A stretch of DNA of 64,000 bases from Fagopyrum homotropicum (lineage: Eukaryota > Streptophyta > Magnoliopsida > Caryophyllales > Polygonaceae), in contig BSWB01000005.1 of the NCBI GenBank assembly GCA_033239125.1, forward strand, positions 15,987,447 through 16,051,446. Reading direction: 5' to 3'. Under the pieces are notes generated by a model. That model was not told where the DNA came from and did not search any database. It saw nothing but the letters and a program-made list of their open reading frames with translations. Shown here one piece after another: positions 54,754 to 64,000 of the stretch. The stretch's first letter is position 1. Each line of letters starts with the position of its first letter. Position numbers and translations under genes: made by a program.

Positions 54754-55225
54754 TCACCATCTGTTGGTTGACCATCCTATGGTATCCTTGCGGACGAGGA
54801 CTTTAACCGTTGTCGGGATCTCTGAACCAATTGCAGGGTTATCGTGGCCTATTGCTGCAAGTTTATCCGCAGCGCCATTGATTTCCCTGAAATATGATTG
54901 ACTTGTAACTGCATGAAACCAGATAGGATAAGAGATATGTCTGATATGATAATGTCCATTTTCCATGGTGATTTCTAAATTGTATTGATTGAGTTGATAA
55001 TCGTTAGGTTATCTCCTTCAACTACAATGTTATTAATTCATATTAATTCATGGTTCTCTTGCTTTTAAGAGTCTCATCTTCAATGCGTATGTTTTACCAC
55101 ACTGTCTGTAGTCCAAAGCTATTACCGAAGCATTGTGGTCTCTAATGATGTAGTCAAAAGCACTTTGGTCGTCGTTCCTTTTTTATCCATCAAAGTTAGG
55201 TTTGACACTTCCTACTAGTGGTGCG
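54754..55225 (-). pseudogene. RNase H-like (RVT_3 type) pseudogene
   Basis: Minus-strand reading gives NFDG, SAFDYIIRDHNASVIA and YALKMRLLKARE near 55200-55060, then YFREINGAADKLAAIGHD near 54870. These are successive blocks of plant RNase H-like domains (KxNFDGS, AGxGxVIRDxxG, ExxALxxGLxxA, REaNxxADxLAxxG). Stops and frameshifts separate them. The source is probably a decayed LINE or LINE-derived gene. Confidence 0.65.
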
Positions 55226-57090
55226 GACTAGTTATTTTCCTAGTTTTTCTCTTGTGTGCCGTAGTTACTCTTTTGATCTTATCTTTGGAGTTCAACTCGT
55301 GCATAACTCGCACCTGGAGCAGGTATATTTATTTATTGAATTTTTATAGTATTTAGTCATGAGTTGTGCGAACAAAAGACATATTTATAAAACATTATAA
55401 TAAAAATTCACCTTTATTTATTCTAAAAAAAATCATTATTAGTCTACACTTTATAAATTTAAGGGCAATTTTGGTAACTAAGCCTTTTTGAAAAACTAAA
55501 GTAGTAACTAGGCTTTTTAATATTTCAATTAAGTAAATGTACCCCAACCTTTTGTATTTATTCTCAAACTCTACACACTCTTGTCTCGAGTACATTTACT
55601 ATAAACAAAACTAGAAAAAGCCTAGTAAACCAAATTGTTTCTAAAAATTTAATCCTTATAAAACGCATATTTTTTTTGAAATATATCTACAACGCACAAC
55701 TTCATTATATAAATAAATTACTTTAATTATGACCATACATATTGATTGTTGTCATGAAATTTAAACAAACAAATGATGAGTAGGGCATGTAAAGTTTTTT
55801 TTTTAAAAGAAGATTCAAGTTTAAATTTTGAAAAATTAAGATAATATTCAAGATTCAGTAAATTTAGATTTCGACAATTAAAATACTAAATCTATACTAA
55901 AAATTCACTAAAACTTCTTAATAAAGTTACAAATTCTCTATAACCGACAAAATTAATTTGAGTATCTAATTATTGAGCGATAGATAAATAATTTATCGTA
56001 ATAAAAATATATTTAAAATGAAATATAGCCCAAATTTTAATTTTTTTCATCAAAAAATAATTAAATAATTTCTAATATGCAAAGGTTAAAAGTTCAATAG
56101 AATTGAAGTTTAATAGATTTTATAAATTAATTAAATATGATCACTATATGGCTAAAAGAATTAACTAAAACATTATCAAATTAGTAGATAATATTATATA
56201 ATGGTTGACTCAAAGAAAAAAATAAATAAAATAGATATTTGATGAAACACAATTCTAAAAAGTGCACGTTAGAAGTTTTCGTATCGTATATGAAAAGTTT
56301 AACAAACGATCGAAAATATTAGAGTAAAGAAAAATATAATAAATAGATATTTGATAAATTGAAATTTTAAAAAGTGTATGTGATAAGTTTTTTTTATTGT
56401 ATATGAGAAGTTTAGCAAACGATCGAAAAGATTTGACGTAAAAAAAGAATTTTGAGATGTGATTATTTGGTCACATTTTTTCTGCCTTGCCTTTTGAAAC
56501 AGAGCCGAGTCATATAGTATAGTTTTGCCTGAGCCTTTTGATTTTGTTATTTTACTAAAGCAGTATTTTAAAAACCATAATACCCACTCCTAGTGCTTAA
56601 TCAAATCTTCAAATTTGAAAATATTAAATAAATTCAATTTGTTTACTCAAATCGGATGTTAATTGCTTGTGATCATACTAATAATATTTTGTCAGATCTA
56701 TAATATTTTCAAATATGCTTTTAACTTTGGAAGATTCGGAAAATTTTAGTAAAAAAAATTAAATAAATATAATCGGCTAAGAAAATCTTTTAATTTTGAG
56801 TTTACGTAAAAGTTAGATATAAATTTATTCCGATGTTTTGAATTAGCCACCAAAATTATAATTTAGATGTTAAATTTAGTAAAAAAAATATTTTTTTGAC
56901 TTAATTATAATTTAGATTTAGTAAATAATAATTTTTTTTGACTTAATTATTTATTTAGTAAAATATTCATTTTGAAAAAAACGTGAGGCTAACACGTCAG
57001 GATCACATAACCTACTTTACTTAAGTATATAGATTTTTAGAATGTCATTGCCATTAAAATGTCATCTACTTTAATTTTTTTATATATATA
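55226..57090. other. AT-rich intergenic stretch
   Basis: About 1.9 kb, very AT-rich, no supported gene. Two related blocks near 56235-56300 and 56340-56440 share AAATAGATATTTGAT, AAAAAGTG(C/T)A and AGTTTARCAAACGATCGAAAA, an old direct duplication about 110 bp apart. Confidence 0.5.
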
Positions 57091-57092
57091 GA

Positions 57093-57575
57093 GAGAGGTT
57101 ATTGTTCAGGTACGACTCTAAATTTCCGGTAAGGATGTGCGGCTGATACGTGTCCCAATTATTTTATTTTATTTTATTTTTCTAAAAACAAATAAAAGTG
57201 ATGGTGCAAAACTTATAAAGGGATAGTGCATAACTTATAAAAGTATAGTTCATGAATTATAATAGAATAGTTCATAATGCAAAACTTATAGAGGGATAGT
57301 GCATAACTTATAAAAGGATAGTTCATGAATTATAATAGAATAGTTCATAACATATAAACGATTAGTTTATAAATAATTTGATATAATATATTAAAAAGTA
57401 ATATTTCATGAATTATATGAGAACATTTCAAAGTTTATAAGAGAATAGTGCAGAACTTATAACATGTAGTTCATTATAGTTAAAAGTATCCAAAATATAT
57501 TTTCTTTAAAAAAAATTTTTTGGATACGTGTCAACCGCACAACCTTACCACAATAATGGGCCGTACCTGAACATC

Positions 57576-57580
<5 letters not shown>
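57093..57580. mobile_element. MITE with about 55-bp inverted ends
   Basis: The left end (GTTCAGGTACG, then GGTAAGGATGTGCGGCTGATACGTGTCC) pairs with the right end (GGATACGTGTCAACCGCACAACCTTACC, then CGTACCTGAAC). It lies in TA repeats. Inside, a 73-bp unit with AGTGCATAACTTATAAAA and AGTTCATGAATTATAATAG is repeated twice between about 57210 and 57350. Confidence 0.75.
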
Positions 57581-57611
<31 letters not shown>

Positions 57612-57952
57612 TTAGGATCAAGTGAGAACAAGAGTTACGGTAAGAAATGAGAATGAATATAAACCACACGATTTAAATAATTTAACGGTTATGATGAGAT
57701 TTATATATAGCCTATATTTAATAAAATATTACATATTACCATATTAATACGGTGAATAAATGTTATTTCCTTAATCACATCCTCATACAATTATTACCAT
57801 ATATAATTGGCGGCAAACCTTTCATTCTTCTTTCGCGGAACCGAGGTATTTTAATACTTGTGTTCTATAATAACGATGAAATGTAAATTTTATAATAAAC
57901 TCGTGCACAATTATATTCAATTTGTATACGTGTATATATATATATGGTGTGT

Positions 57953-58165
57953 TGGTGCAGAGTCGCGCGTGTCAAGAGTCGTGCGTGTGTACAATAGTTG
58001 TGCGTGTGTGTGCAATAGTCGTGCGTGTGTGCTAGTGCACCAGTCGTGCGTGTGTACAATAGTCGTGTGTGTACAATAGTAGTCGTGCGTGTGTGTACAA
58101 TAGTCGTGCGTGTGTACAATAGTCGTGCGTGTGTGCTAGTGCACCAGTCTTGCACGTGCATAATA
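57953..58165 (+). repeat. Minisatellite of GTCGTGCGTGTGTACAATA units
   Basis: The 19-bp unit and variants (some with GTGCTAGTGCACCA) repeat about nine times. ORFs on both strands here are only repeat translations. Confidence 0.85.
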
Positions 58166-58285
58166 TATAAATATGTTGGTGAAGAGTTGTGAGTCGTGCA
58201 TGAGTCGTGCATACACCGTGCACGCGCATAATTATATGAACCATACGTGCACAATAGCATGTATCCATAAACACAAACTTTAGCA

Positions 58286-60579
58286 AAAAAAACACATTAG
58301 CAACACGTATAATAACCGAAAATTTTAAACTTCCGATAAACCGAATTTAACCGAATTCCGAGACGTCAATCTTAAATAAATGAGTAAATAAACAATTAAA
58401 ACGAGTTGTTAGTCCTATCATTTTATGTGACCTTAAATCACATAAAATGATGAAACTTTGCAACCGGAAATAGTTTTGCACCTTAATAAAATAATAATAA
58501 TAATAATAATTTATATAATACGGGATGTAATTTCGTATTATATAAATTCCCGCACCTAACCAGAAATCCGGGCAAGTAACGAGTTCCTATTCCGTTCTAA
58601 GGGGAGAGCAGGCCGGTTGGCCCATTAACAAGCCCAAGCATCCTATTAGCTGGCCCAACAGCTTTTCACTAATCCTAAACCTAAATTAGTTTAACGCTAA
58701 CCCTAATCCTCTACCCACCTGCTTGCCGTTTTTCCCTCTCCTGCTTTACCTTCTGAAGAGCATCGACCACGCACCTCCCTTGCAATCAACCGGAAACGCC
58801 GAACCATGCCTCTCTTCCGCTTCAACCGGAGGCGCCGCCACCACAACCCCTCGTCGACCGCCCTCGTTCGCCGCTCCTGTCGACCACCAGCGGCACCTTC
58901 GACACAGCAGCAGCGCACGCCACCGGAGACGCCGCTGAACCGCTTCTCGTCGACCTCCAGACACCACCGGAAGCCTGGGACCATCCGCGCCGCCTCTCTT
59001 CGGTCTTGCAGCAGCTTCAGAACCACCACCGAGCCCTGCTGCTTCCTCTGGCGAACCCCTGTTGCGTCGCGCCCTCCCGGACAGCAGTGAAGGTAGGACG
59101 TCCTTTCATCTTAACCGCCTTCTGCATTGCGTGGTTAACCACTACAGTTGTTCTACTCTCCGTTTCAGCAGCGTCGGGCCGGTCCAGGACGCCTGTCGTA
59201 CCCGGATACTCCCCAACAACCGCTACTCGAGCCAGCTACAGTCCGGCAGTGGTGAGTTTTTCCCCTCTTGCCACCGACCTCTCTACTGCGTCCCAGTTTA
59301 GGTTACGGTCTTAGAAACGATGAGTTTATAACGAGTTTGGAAGTGCGATTGAATGTGTAACTATATACATACGGATTCCCATCCTGTGCTGAATGTATAA
59401 ATATATTGATATAAATCAACAGTAGAACTACAAAACTAATGTACTGAGTATATATATATAAATATATAACCCATCATGTACAGATATGCATAACTATAAA
59501 TATTAAATGATAAATAAGTGTATACAAAAAAAAATGAGAATAAGCAAAGGGTATATACACGAGTTTTACTTAGAGAAGCAACGTTTTATATGCGAATATA
59601 GATATAGTAAATTTTCTAGAATAAACTTTGAGAACGTTAAGACTAAGGGTAAAATGGTCTTTTACCATAAGAGAGTTTTCCGTAATTCCTTCATATGAGG
59701 TTGGATATCTGGATGAGTTTCTGATCCACATGCCTTTTTGGACAGGCGTTTGAGTTACCACGAGTACGGACCGATTTGAGACGTGTTAGAGTATATTTTG
59801 ACTCAGGTAAGTCCTTGCGACTTACTTAGCTGGTTTCTGGATGTTAGTTGGATGACGATAGTGGTGTGTGTTGTGTGTTTATAATAACAACTTGTTAGGA
59901 CGACCGTTGTTGTTATGTTTTAAGGCTCAAGTGTATGTATAACGGGCCGTGACATCACTGCCCAGCTCTGCCAGGAGACTGGGAGGTTCTCTATACTCAG
60001 ACCATACAGGTACACGGTGAGATGCATCGGATCCACTCCTGATGGGTACACGGGGGCGGAGGCGAGGTTTGGGAATCCCTCGTGTCACAAAATAAGTATC
60101 ATTAGTAAGAGTGAATGACCTAAATAAAGATAATAAACCTGGATCTCTCTGAAAGCATGCTATGTGTTTAGTTTTGCTATTGTGTGTGTGTGTGCTATTT
60201 TCCTTCATCTAACGTTTAGATAACTAGCTAACCGTTGTTTTATGTTGTTGTTTAGTCTTACCACAGGTTATAGCAGCAGCTGAGTGATCCGGAAGTAGTG
60301 GTCAGCCGGGTCTCCGTACTCCTTAGAGTGGGGGTTGGGGTTGTGTTTGTCTTTTCTTCCTTTTGGTTAAGACAATTGTTCGTTTCTTTGGTTTAAGTAC
60401 TTTAGGCTGGTAGACAGTGTTGCATTCATTATCTTAAAAATGCTATTTTTATGAATTTCGGTTTCTTTATTTGTGTCTTGTTGCAAGATCCTAGTAATGT
60501 TATTGTCAAACTGAGGTCGGGACCCATTGTGAGGTCCTAACCAGTAATATCCCGAGTTCTGAGAATTCGGGGTGTTACA
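58286..60579 (+). mobile_element. Long-LTR family copy inside the MITE
   Basis: The right half aligns with the solo LTR at 38410-40716: GTAAGTCCTTGCGACTTAC (59807-59825), AACGGGCCGTGACATCACTG, GGGAATCCCTCGTGTCACAA, GGGACCCATTGTGAGGTC and the terminal GGGGTGTTACA (60579). Its length is close to 2.3 kb. AAACTTTAGCA flanks both sides (58275-58285 and 60580-60590). The start does not read TGTAAC, so the left border is uncertain. ORFs at 58700-59300 look like GC-rich LTR sequence, not genes. Confidence 0.65.
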
Positions 60580-60875
60580 AAACTTTAGCACGACCAAAAT
60601 GCACGATGCACATCCAAAAGCGAAATCGAACGTATAAAATTAAACACGCAAACGTTTGAACGTGCACAAGTTACATTTTACTTTTAAATTCACCGGCGTT
60701 GTAACTAATATAAAAAGATTTTGTTTCCATAGTTATATATATATGCACGTCTATATTAAATTAACAATAAAAAACTGCCTTAATGGAGCGTTAAATCTTA
60801 GCCATCCTTTTATTCATCTAACGATACATAAGTGTTCTTATTTCTTACCGTAATATACGTTCTCACCGGATCCTG

Positions 60876-60880
<5 letters not shown>

Positions 60881-60948
<68 letters not shown>
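60881..60948. repeat. (TA)n microsatellite
   Basis: About 34 AT dinucleotides in a near-perfect run at the right border of the MITE. Confidence 0.95.
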
Positions 60949-60949
<1 letters not shown>

Positions 60950-60954
60950 GGTTT

Positions 60955-61237
60955 GGTTATGAACTTGTCTAATACGTAAAGTTGAAAACAGTTTGTAGGA
61001 CTTCAGTCATTAATCACAAAAAACACTGTCAACAATTACTCTACGGCGTCTACGCCAACTCTTTTGCTTACTCTTTCTTGTATAATTTGTAGGACTTTCG
61101 TTTGTGTTTATGCTTTTTGTGAGAATAGAATGAATTCCCCTTACGGTTTCCGTCATCAAACGGCTCATATTAATAGCAAACGGAGTTTACATAATTACAT
61201 TAGAGCACCCCTCTATTTACACTAATTACATAAACTA
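60955..61237 (-). repeat. Possible 3' LTR of the minus-strand copia relic
   Basis: It lies directly after the end of the copia pol frame, where the 3' LTR is expected. No second LTR is in the window, and the TG and CA ends are not certain. Confidence 0.35.
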
Positions 61238-64000
61238 TCATAACTCCGCAGTCGAAACTGGAGGAGGTTGAATAGTGACACTGAATCTAAAGTCTAGAAA
61301 TAATTGTCGGGGAAGACCCTTTGTAAAAATATTTGCGTAGTGAAAAGCCGAAGGAACGTGAAGAACTCTAACGTGACCACGAGCAACCTGGTCGCGGACG
61401 AAGTGGATGTCGATCTCAATATGCTTGATCCGTTGGTGTTGAACTGGGTTGTTGGGAATATAAGTAGCAGAGATGTTGTCCGTGTATACAATGGATGTCT
61501 TGGCAAGTGTAATGCAACTCAAGCAAAATGTTTCGCAACCAGGAACATTCTGACACAGCATTGACAACTCTCTATACTCTGCCTCTGCACTGGATCTGGA
61601 GACGACAAATTGCCTTTTGCCACACCACGAGATTAGAGTGTCATTGAAGAATACACAGTAACCTGATGTCGAGCGGCGTGTATCAAGGCACCCTGCCTAG
61701 TCAGCATCTGTGTAGGCAATGAGATCAGATTTCAGAGAAGAAGAGATGGTGATACCTTATGATGACCTGCCGGAAATGTATCGGATAATGCGCTTGAGAG
61801 CTGCAAAATGGGCTTCCCTAGGGTCGTGCATAAAAAGGCACACCTGCTGTACTACAAAACTAATAACAGGGCTGGATGAGGCACTTAACTTGACAAACGT
61901 CTCAGCTGGGGTAGCAAACGGTTTGAAGTTAGACATCTTTGCTCTTTTAACAATTTCGCGAGCATATTTATCCTGGGACAGGAATAAGCAGAGGATGTCC
62001 GACGAACAGAAATGCCCAAGAAATATGATAGGGGGCCTAAGTCTTTCAGGGCAAATTCCTTACTCAGAAGCTGTCAATGTCATTGACATACAGAAGCAGA
62101 TAGGTAGTGTTGGGTCCTTGATTATAAATAAAAAGGGAGGAGTCGTTCTTACTGCTGATAAACCCAATGCAATGTAAGAAGCCTGCAAAACGTTGAAACC
62201 ATGCTCGGGGAGCTTGCTTCAGGTCATAGAGGGACTTCTGCAGAAGGCAAAGATGATTGGGTTTGGAGGGATCGCGGAAGCCTGAGGGTTGAAACATATA
62301 CACCGTTTCGTTGAGATGTCCGTGGAGGAAAGCATTTTGAACATCCAGTTGGTGAATGGACCAAGAGCGTGAGACTGCAATATTGAGAACCATACGGATG
62401 GTTGCTGATTTAACAACAGGACTGAAAATCTCATCACAGTCAATGCCAACCTGCTGAGAACAACCGTTGGCAACTAAACGAGCCTTGTATCGACCTGTAC
62501 TTATGCTTAAAAATCCACATGCATCGCACAATGTTAGCGTTCGCAAGATGAGATATCAAGACCCAAGTCTTATTCCGCATAAGGGATCGATATTCATCAA
62601 GCACGGTAGCGGTCCAATACGGGTCTTGAAGTGATACATTGTGGGATTTGGGAATTGGGGATAATGGAGCGGTCGAAACGGATAAGTCAAAAATCGGTTA
62701 TAGTTTCACAATGTCGGATTGACTGCGGGTGTGGGGCTGGTCCAATAAATATGTGGGCTGAAGGGGCGGAGCTGGCGCATTTAAGGATTGGCCGGCTAGG
62801 GTGGGAAGGGAGGTTTGGAGATGTGGGATTGGAGGAGAAGGTAAGCGTGTTGGGCTGGTAGGGGGAGAGTAGACCGGCAGGGTGATGGGCCGTACTAGGC
62901 TGGGAAATGAAGAAGCAGAATCAGGGTTGGAAACAGAAATGAAAGGGCTGTGACTGCAACGTGAGGGAAGGGCTGAGTGGCCCGGATTGGGCCGACACGT
63001 GGGAGAAGGGGAGATGGGCTATCGGGAGAGCAGGGCAGCAGTAGGTCAGGTCTGACGGACTGAGAACGCTGTTGGGATGACGGAAAAATAGTGATGAGGT
63101 GGTCAAAAAAAAACCCAGAGTTTGGATCATCATTTGAATGGGTCAACAATTCCAGGGAGACTCGGGAGGGAGTAGAAAATGAAAAAATGTCTCGTCGAAG
63201 GTGACATGACGAGAAATGATGATTTTGTTTGTGGATCTATCTAGACATTTGTAACTCCTATGATGGGTGGAATACCCAAGAAAAACACACGGTGTGGTGC
63301 GGTGTTGGAGTTTGTGAGAGATAGTGGCACTTTGATTTGGGTAGCAAAGACAACAAAAAATGCGGAGATGATTGAGCGAAGGTGTTGTAAGATACAACAA
63401 TTGGGTGGGAGATTTATTTTGAACGAAGACCGATGGAAGAATGTTAAGAAGATAACATGAAGTTTCCACAACATGAGGTCAAACGAAGACGGGAAGAGAG
63501 GCATGAAACAAGAGGGAACACATCATATTATTGATCGTCCGGATGACACGTTCGGATTTTCCATTTTGAGGGGAAGTGTGAGGACATGAAAATCAAAAAA
63601 TGATGCCATGATCAACAAAGAACTTGTGAAAGTTGCTATTGTTAAATTCACGGCCCATGTCACACTGGAAACTTCATAATATTGAGTTGAAATTGTGTTT
63701 TGACTAGTTGATGAAATTGCACGAAGAGACCAAAGACTTGAGATTTAAACTTGATTGGGTAGATCCATAAGAAATGTGTGAAATCATCAAGAAAAAGCAA
63801 GTAATATTTAAAACCTTCCCTACTTGGGAAAGGAGAGGTCCAAAGATCACTATGAATTATATTAAAAGGTGCAAAAAGAACTAGTTTGTGAGCTCTCAAA
63901 CGGCAACCTATGGTGTTTTTCTAATTGACAATCATGACAAAGAGGAGACAAGGTTTGTTTGTGACACTTGAAAAAAGAAGCATTCCTAAGAAATTCTAAA
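61238..64000 (-). pseudogene. Ty1/copia pol relic: integrase, RT, RNase H
   Basis: Minus-strand order: integrase core (63899-63660, HSDLWTSPFPS and LLFLDDFTHFLWIYP), further integrase (63469-63143, FLGYSTHHRSYKCLD), a Pro/Ser-rich linker, reverse transcriptase (62546-62064, YKARLVANGCSQQ, LDVQNAFLHGHL, SLYDLKQAPRAW), then RNase H with AEAEYRELS and the pol end VRDQVARGHVRVLHV (61567-61238). The catalytic YVDD is YVND. A TAG at 61699-61697 replaces Trp in TDADWAG. Other stops and shifts occur. The 5' part lies beyond the window. Confidence 0.88.

Larger units (their letters stand above)
57609..60880. mobile_element. MITE split by a long-LTR insertion
   Basis: The left end (GTTAGGATCAAGTGAGAAC, then TTACGGTAAGAAATGAGAA) pairs with the right end (TTCTTATTTCTTACCGTAAT, then GTTCTCACCGGATCCTGACCC). 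Both ends abut TA repeats. The LTR at about 58286-60579 lies inside, so the MITE proper would be roughly 1 kb. Confidence 0.65.

Noticed and set aside
57858..58295. ORFs rich in Cys/Val or His/Thr repeats
   Set aside because: They are translations of the GTCGTGCGTGTGTACAATA minisatellite.
58703..59314. Several overlapping GC-rich ORFs on both strands
   Set aside because: They lie inside a long-LTR copy, in many frames at once, with low-complexity Pro/Arg/Ser content and no family resemblance.
61304..62177. Plus-strand ORFs at 61304-61564 and 61719-62177
   Set aside because: They are antisense shadows of the copia RNase H and reverse transcriptase frame.
1..64000. CRISPR array, bacterial operon or organelle insertion
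   Set aside because: No spacer-regular repeats, ribosome-binding sites, operon-like gene spacing or organellar genes were seen.

Overview
The window comes from a plant nuclear genome, almost certainly a eudicot. It holds one recognisable intron-rich host gene, for the kinetochore protein CENP-C, at about 49.8-54.4 kb. Most of the rest is transposable elements in layers of insertion: Athila-type Ty3/gypsy elements, another long-LTR family, Ty1/copia relics, MITEs and a Cassandra-like TRIM LTR. No bacterial or organellar genes, CRISPR arrays or true tRNA/rRNA genes were seen.

1-35,557: one old Athila-type element (called X here) enters from the left and ends at its 3' LTR (33,902-35,557). Three later insertions lie inside it. 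A solo LTR (131-1,963, TSD ACATT) splits gag. A nearly intact element B (3,199-14,583, TSD ATGAT) also splits gag. Element A (19,871-31,063) splits the env-like ORF and is flanked by a 70-bp duplication instead of a 5-bp one. X reads in frame across all three insertions. B keeps a gag-pol frame with a single nonsense codon and an FMDD reverse transcriptase motif. X (FMDN) and A (FMGD) have damaged catalytic sites, stops and frameshifts.

35,558-44,900: pieces of a long-LTR family in both orientations, including a 2,307-bp solo LTR with TSD TGAGG. Next come a minus-strand Athila-like relic with almost no coding capacity and two small copia fragments. 44,907-48,170: a 243-bp solo LTR with a 5S-rRNA-like stretch (Cassandra type, TSD ATTGG), then a Mutator-like non-autonomous element containing a foldback with tRNA-like pol III boxes. 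48.4-55.2 kb: CENP-C in 11 coding exons (866 codons by my count), with an RNase H-like relic on each side. 57-64 kb: two MITEs, one split by another long LTR, and a minus-strand copia pol relic with a YVND motif.

The most unusual signal is a nested palindromic cassette in the Athila-type elements. Its core is CGGCCG. Flanking half-sites are family specific: TTCCACGG/CCGTGGAA in X, A and the solo LTR, and AAATCGG/CCGATTT in B. It sits twice in every LTR at nearly fixed distances from the TATA box, and again inside the PR-RT linker of the coding region. In X and B it also lies after pol. Conserved small hairpins next to a TAAGTATGGGGT motif mark the 3' regions. No sequence search could be run. 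Family names rest on motifs I can read, and divergences were counted by eye.
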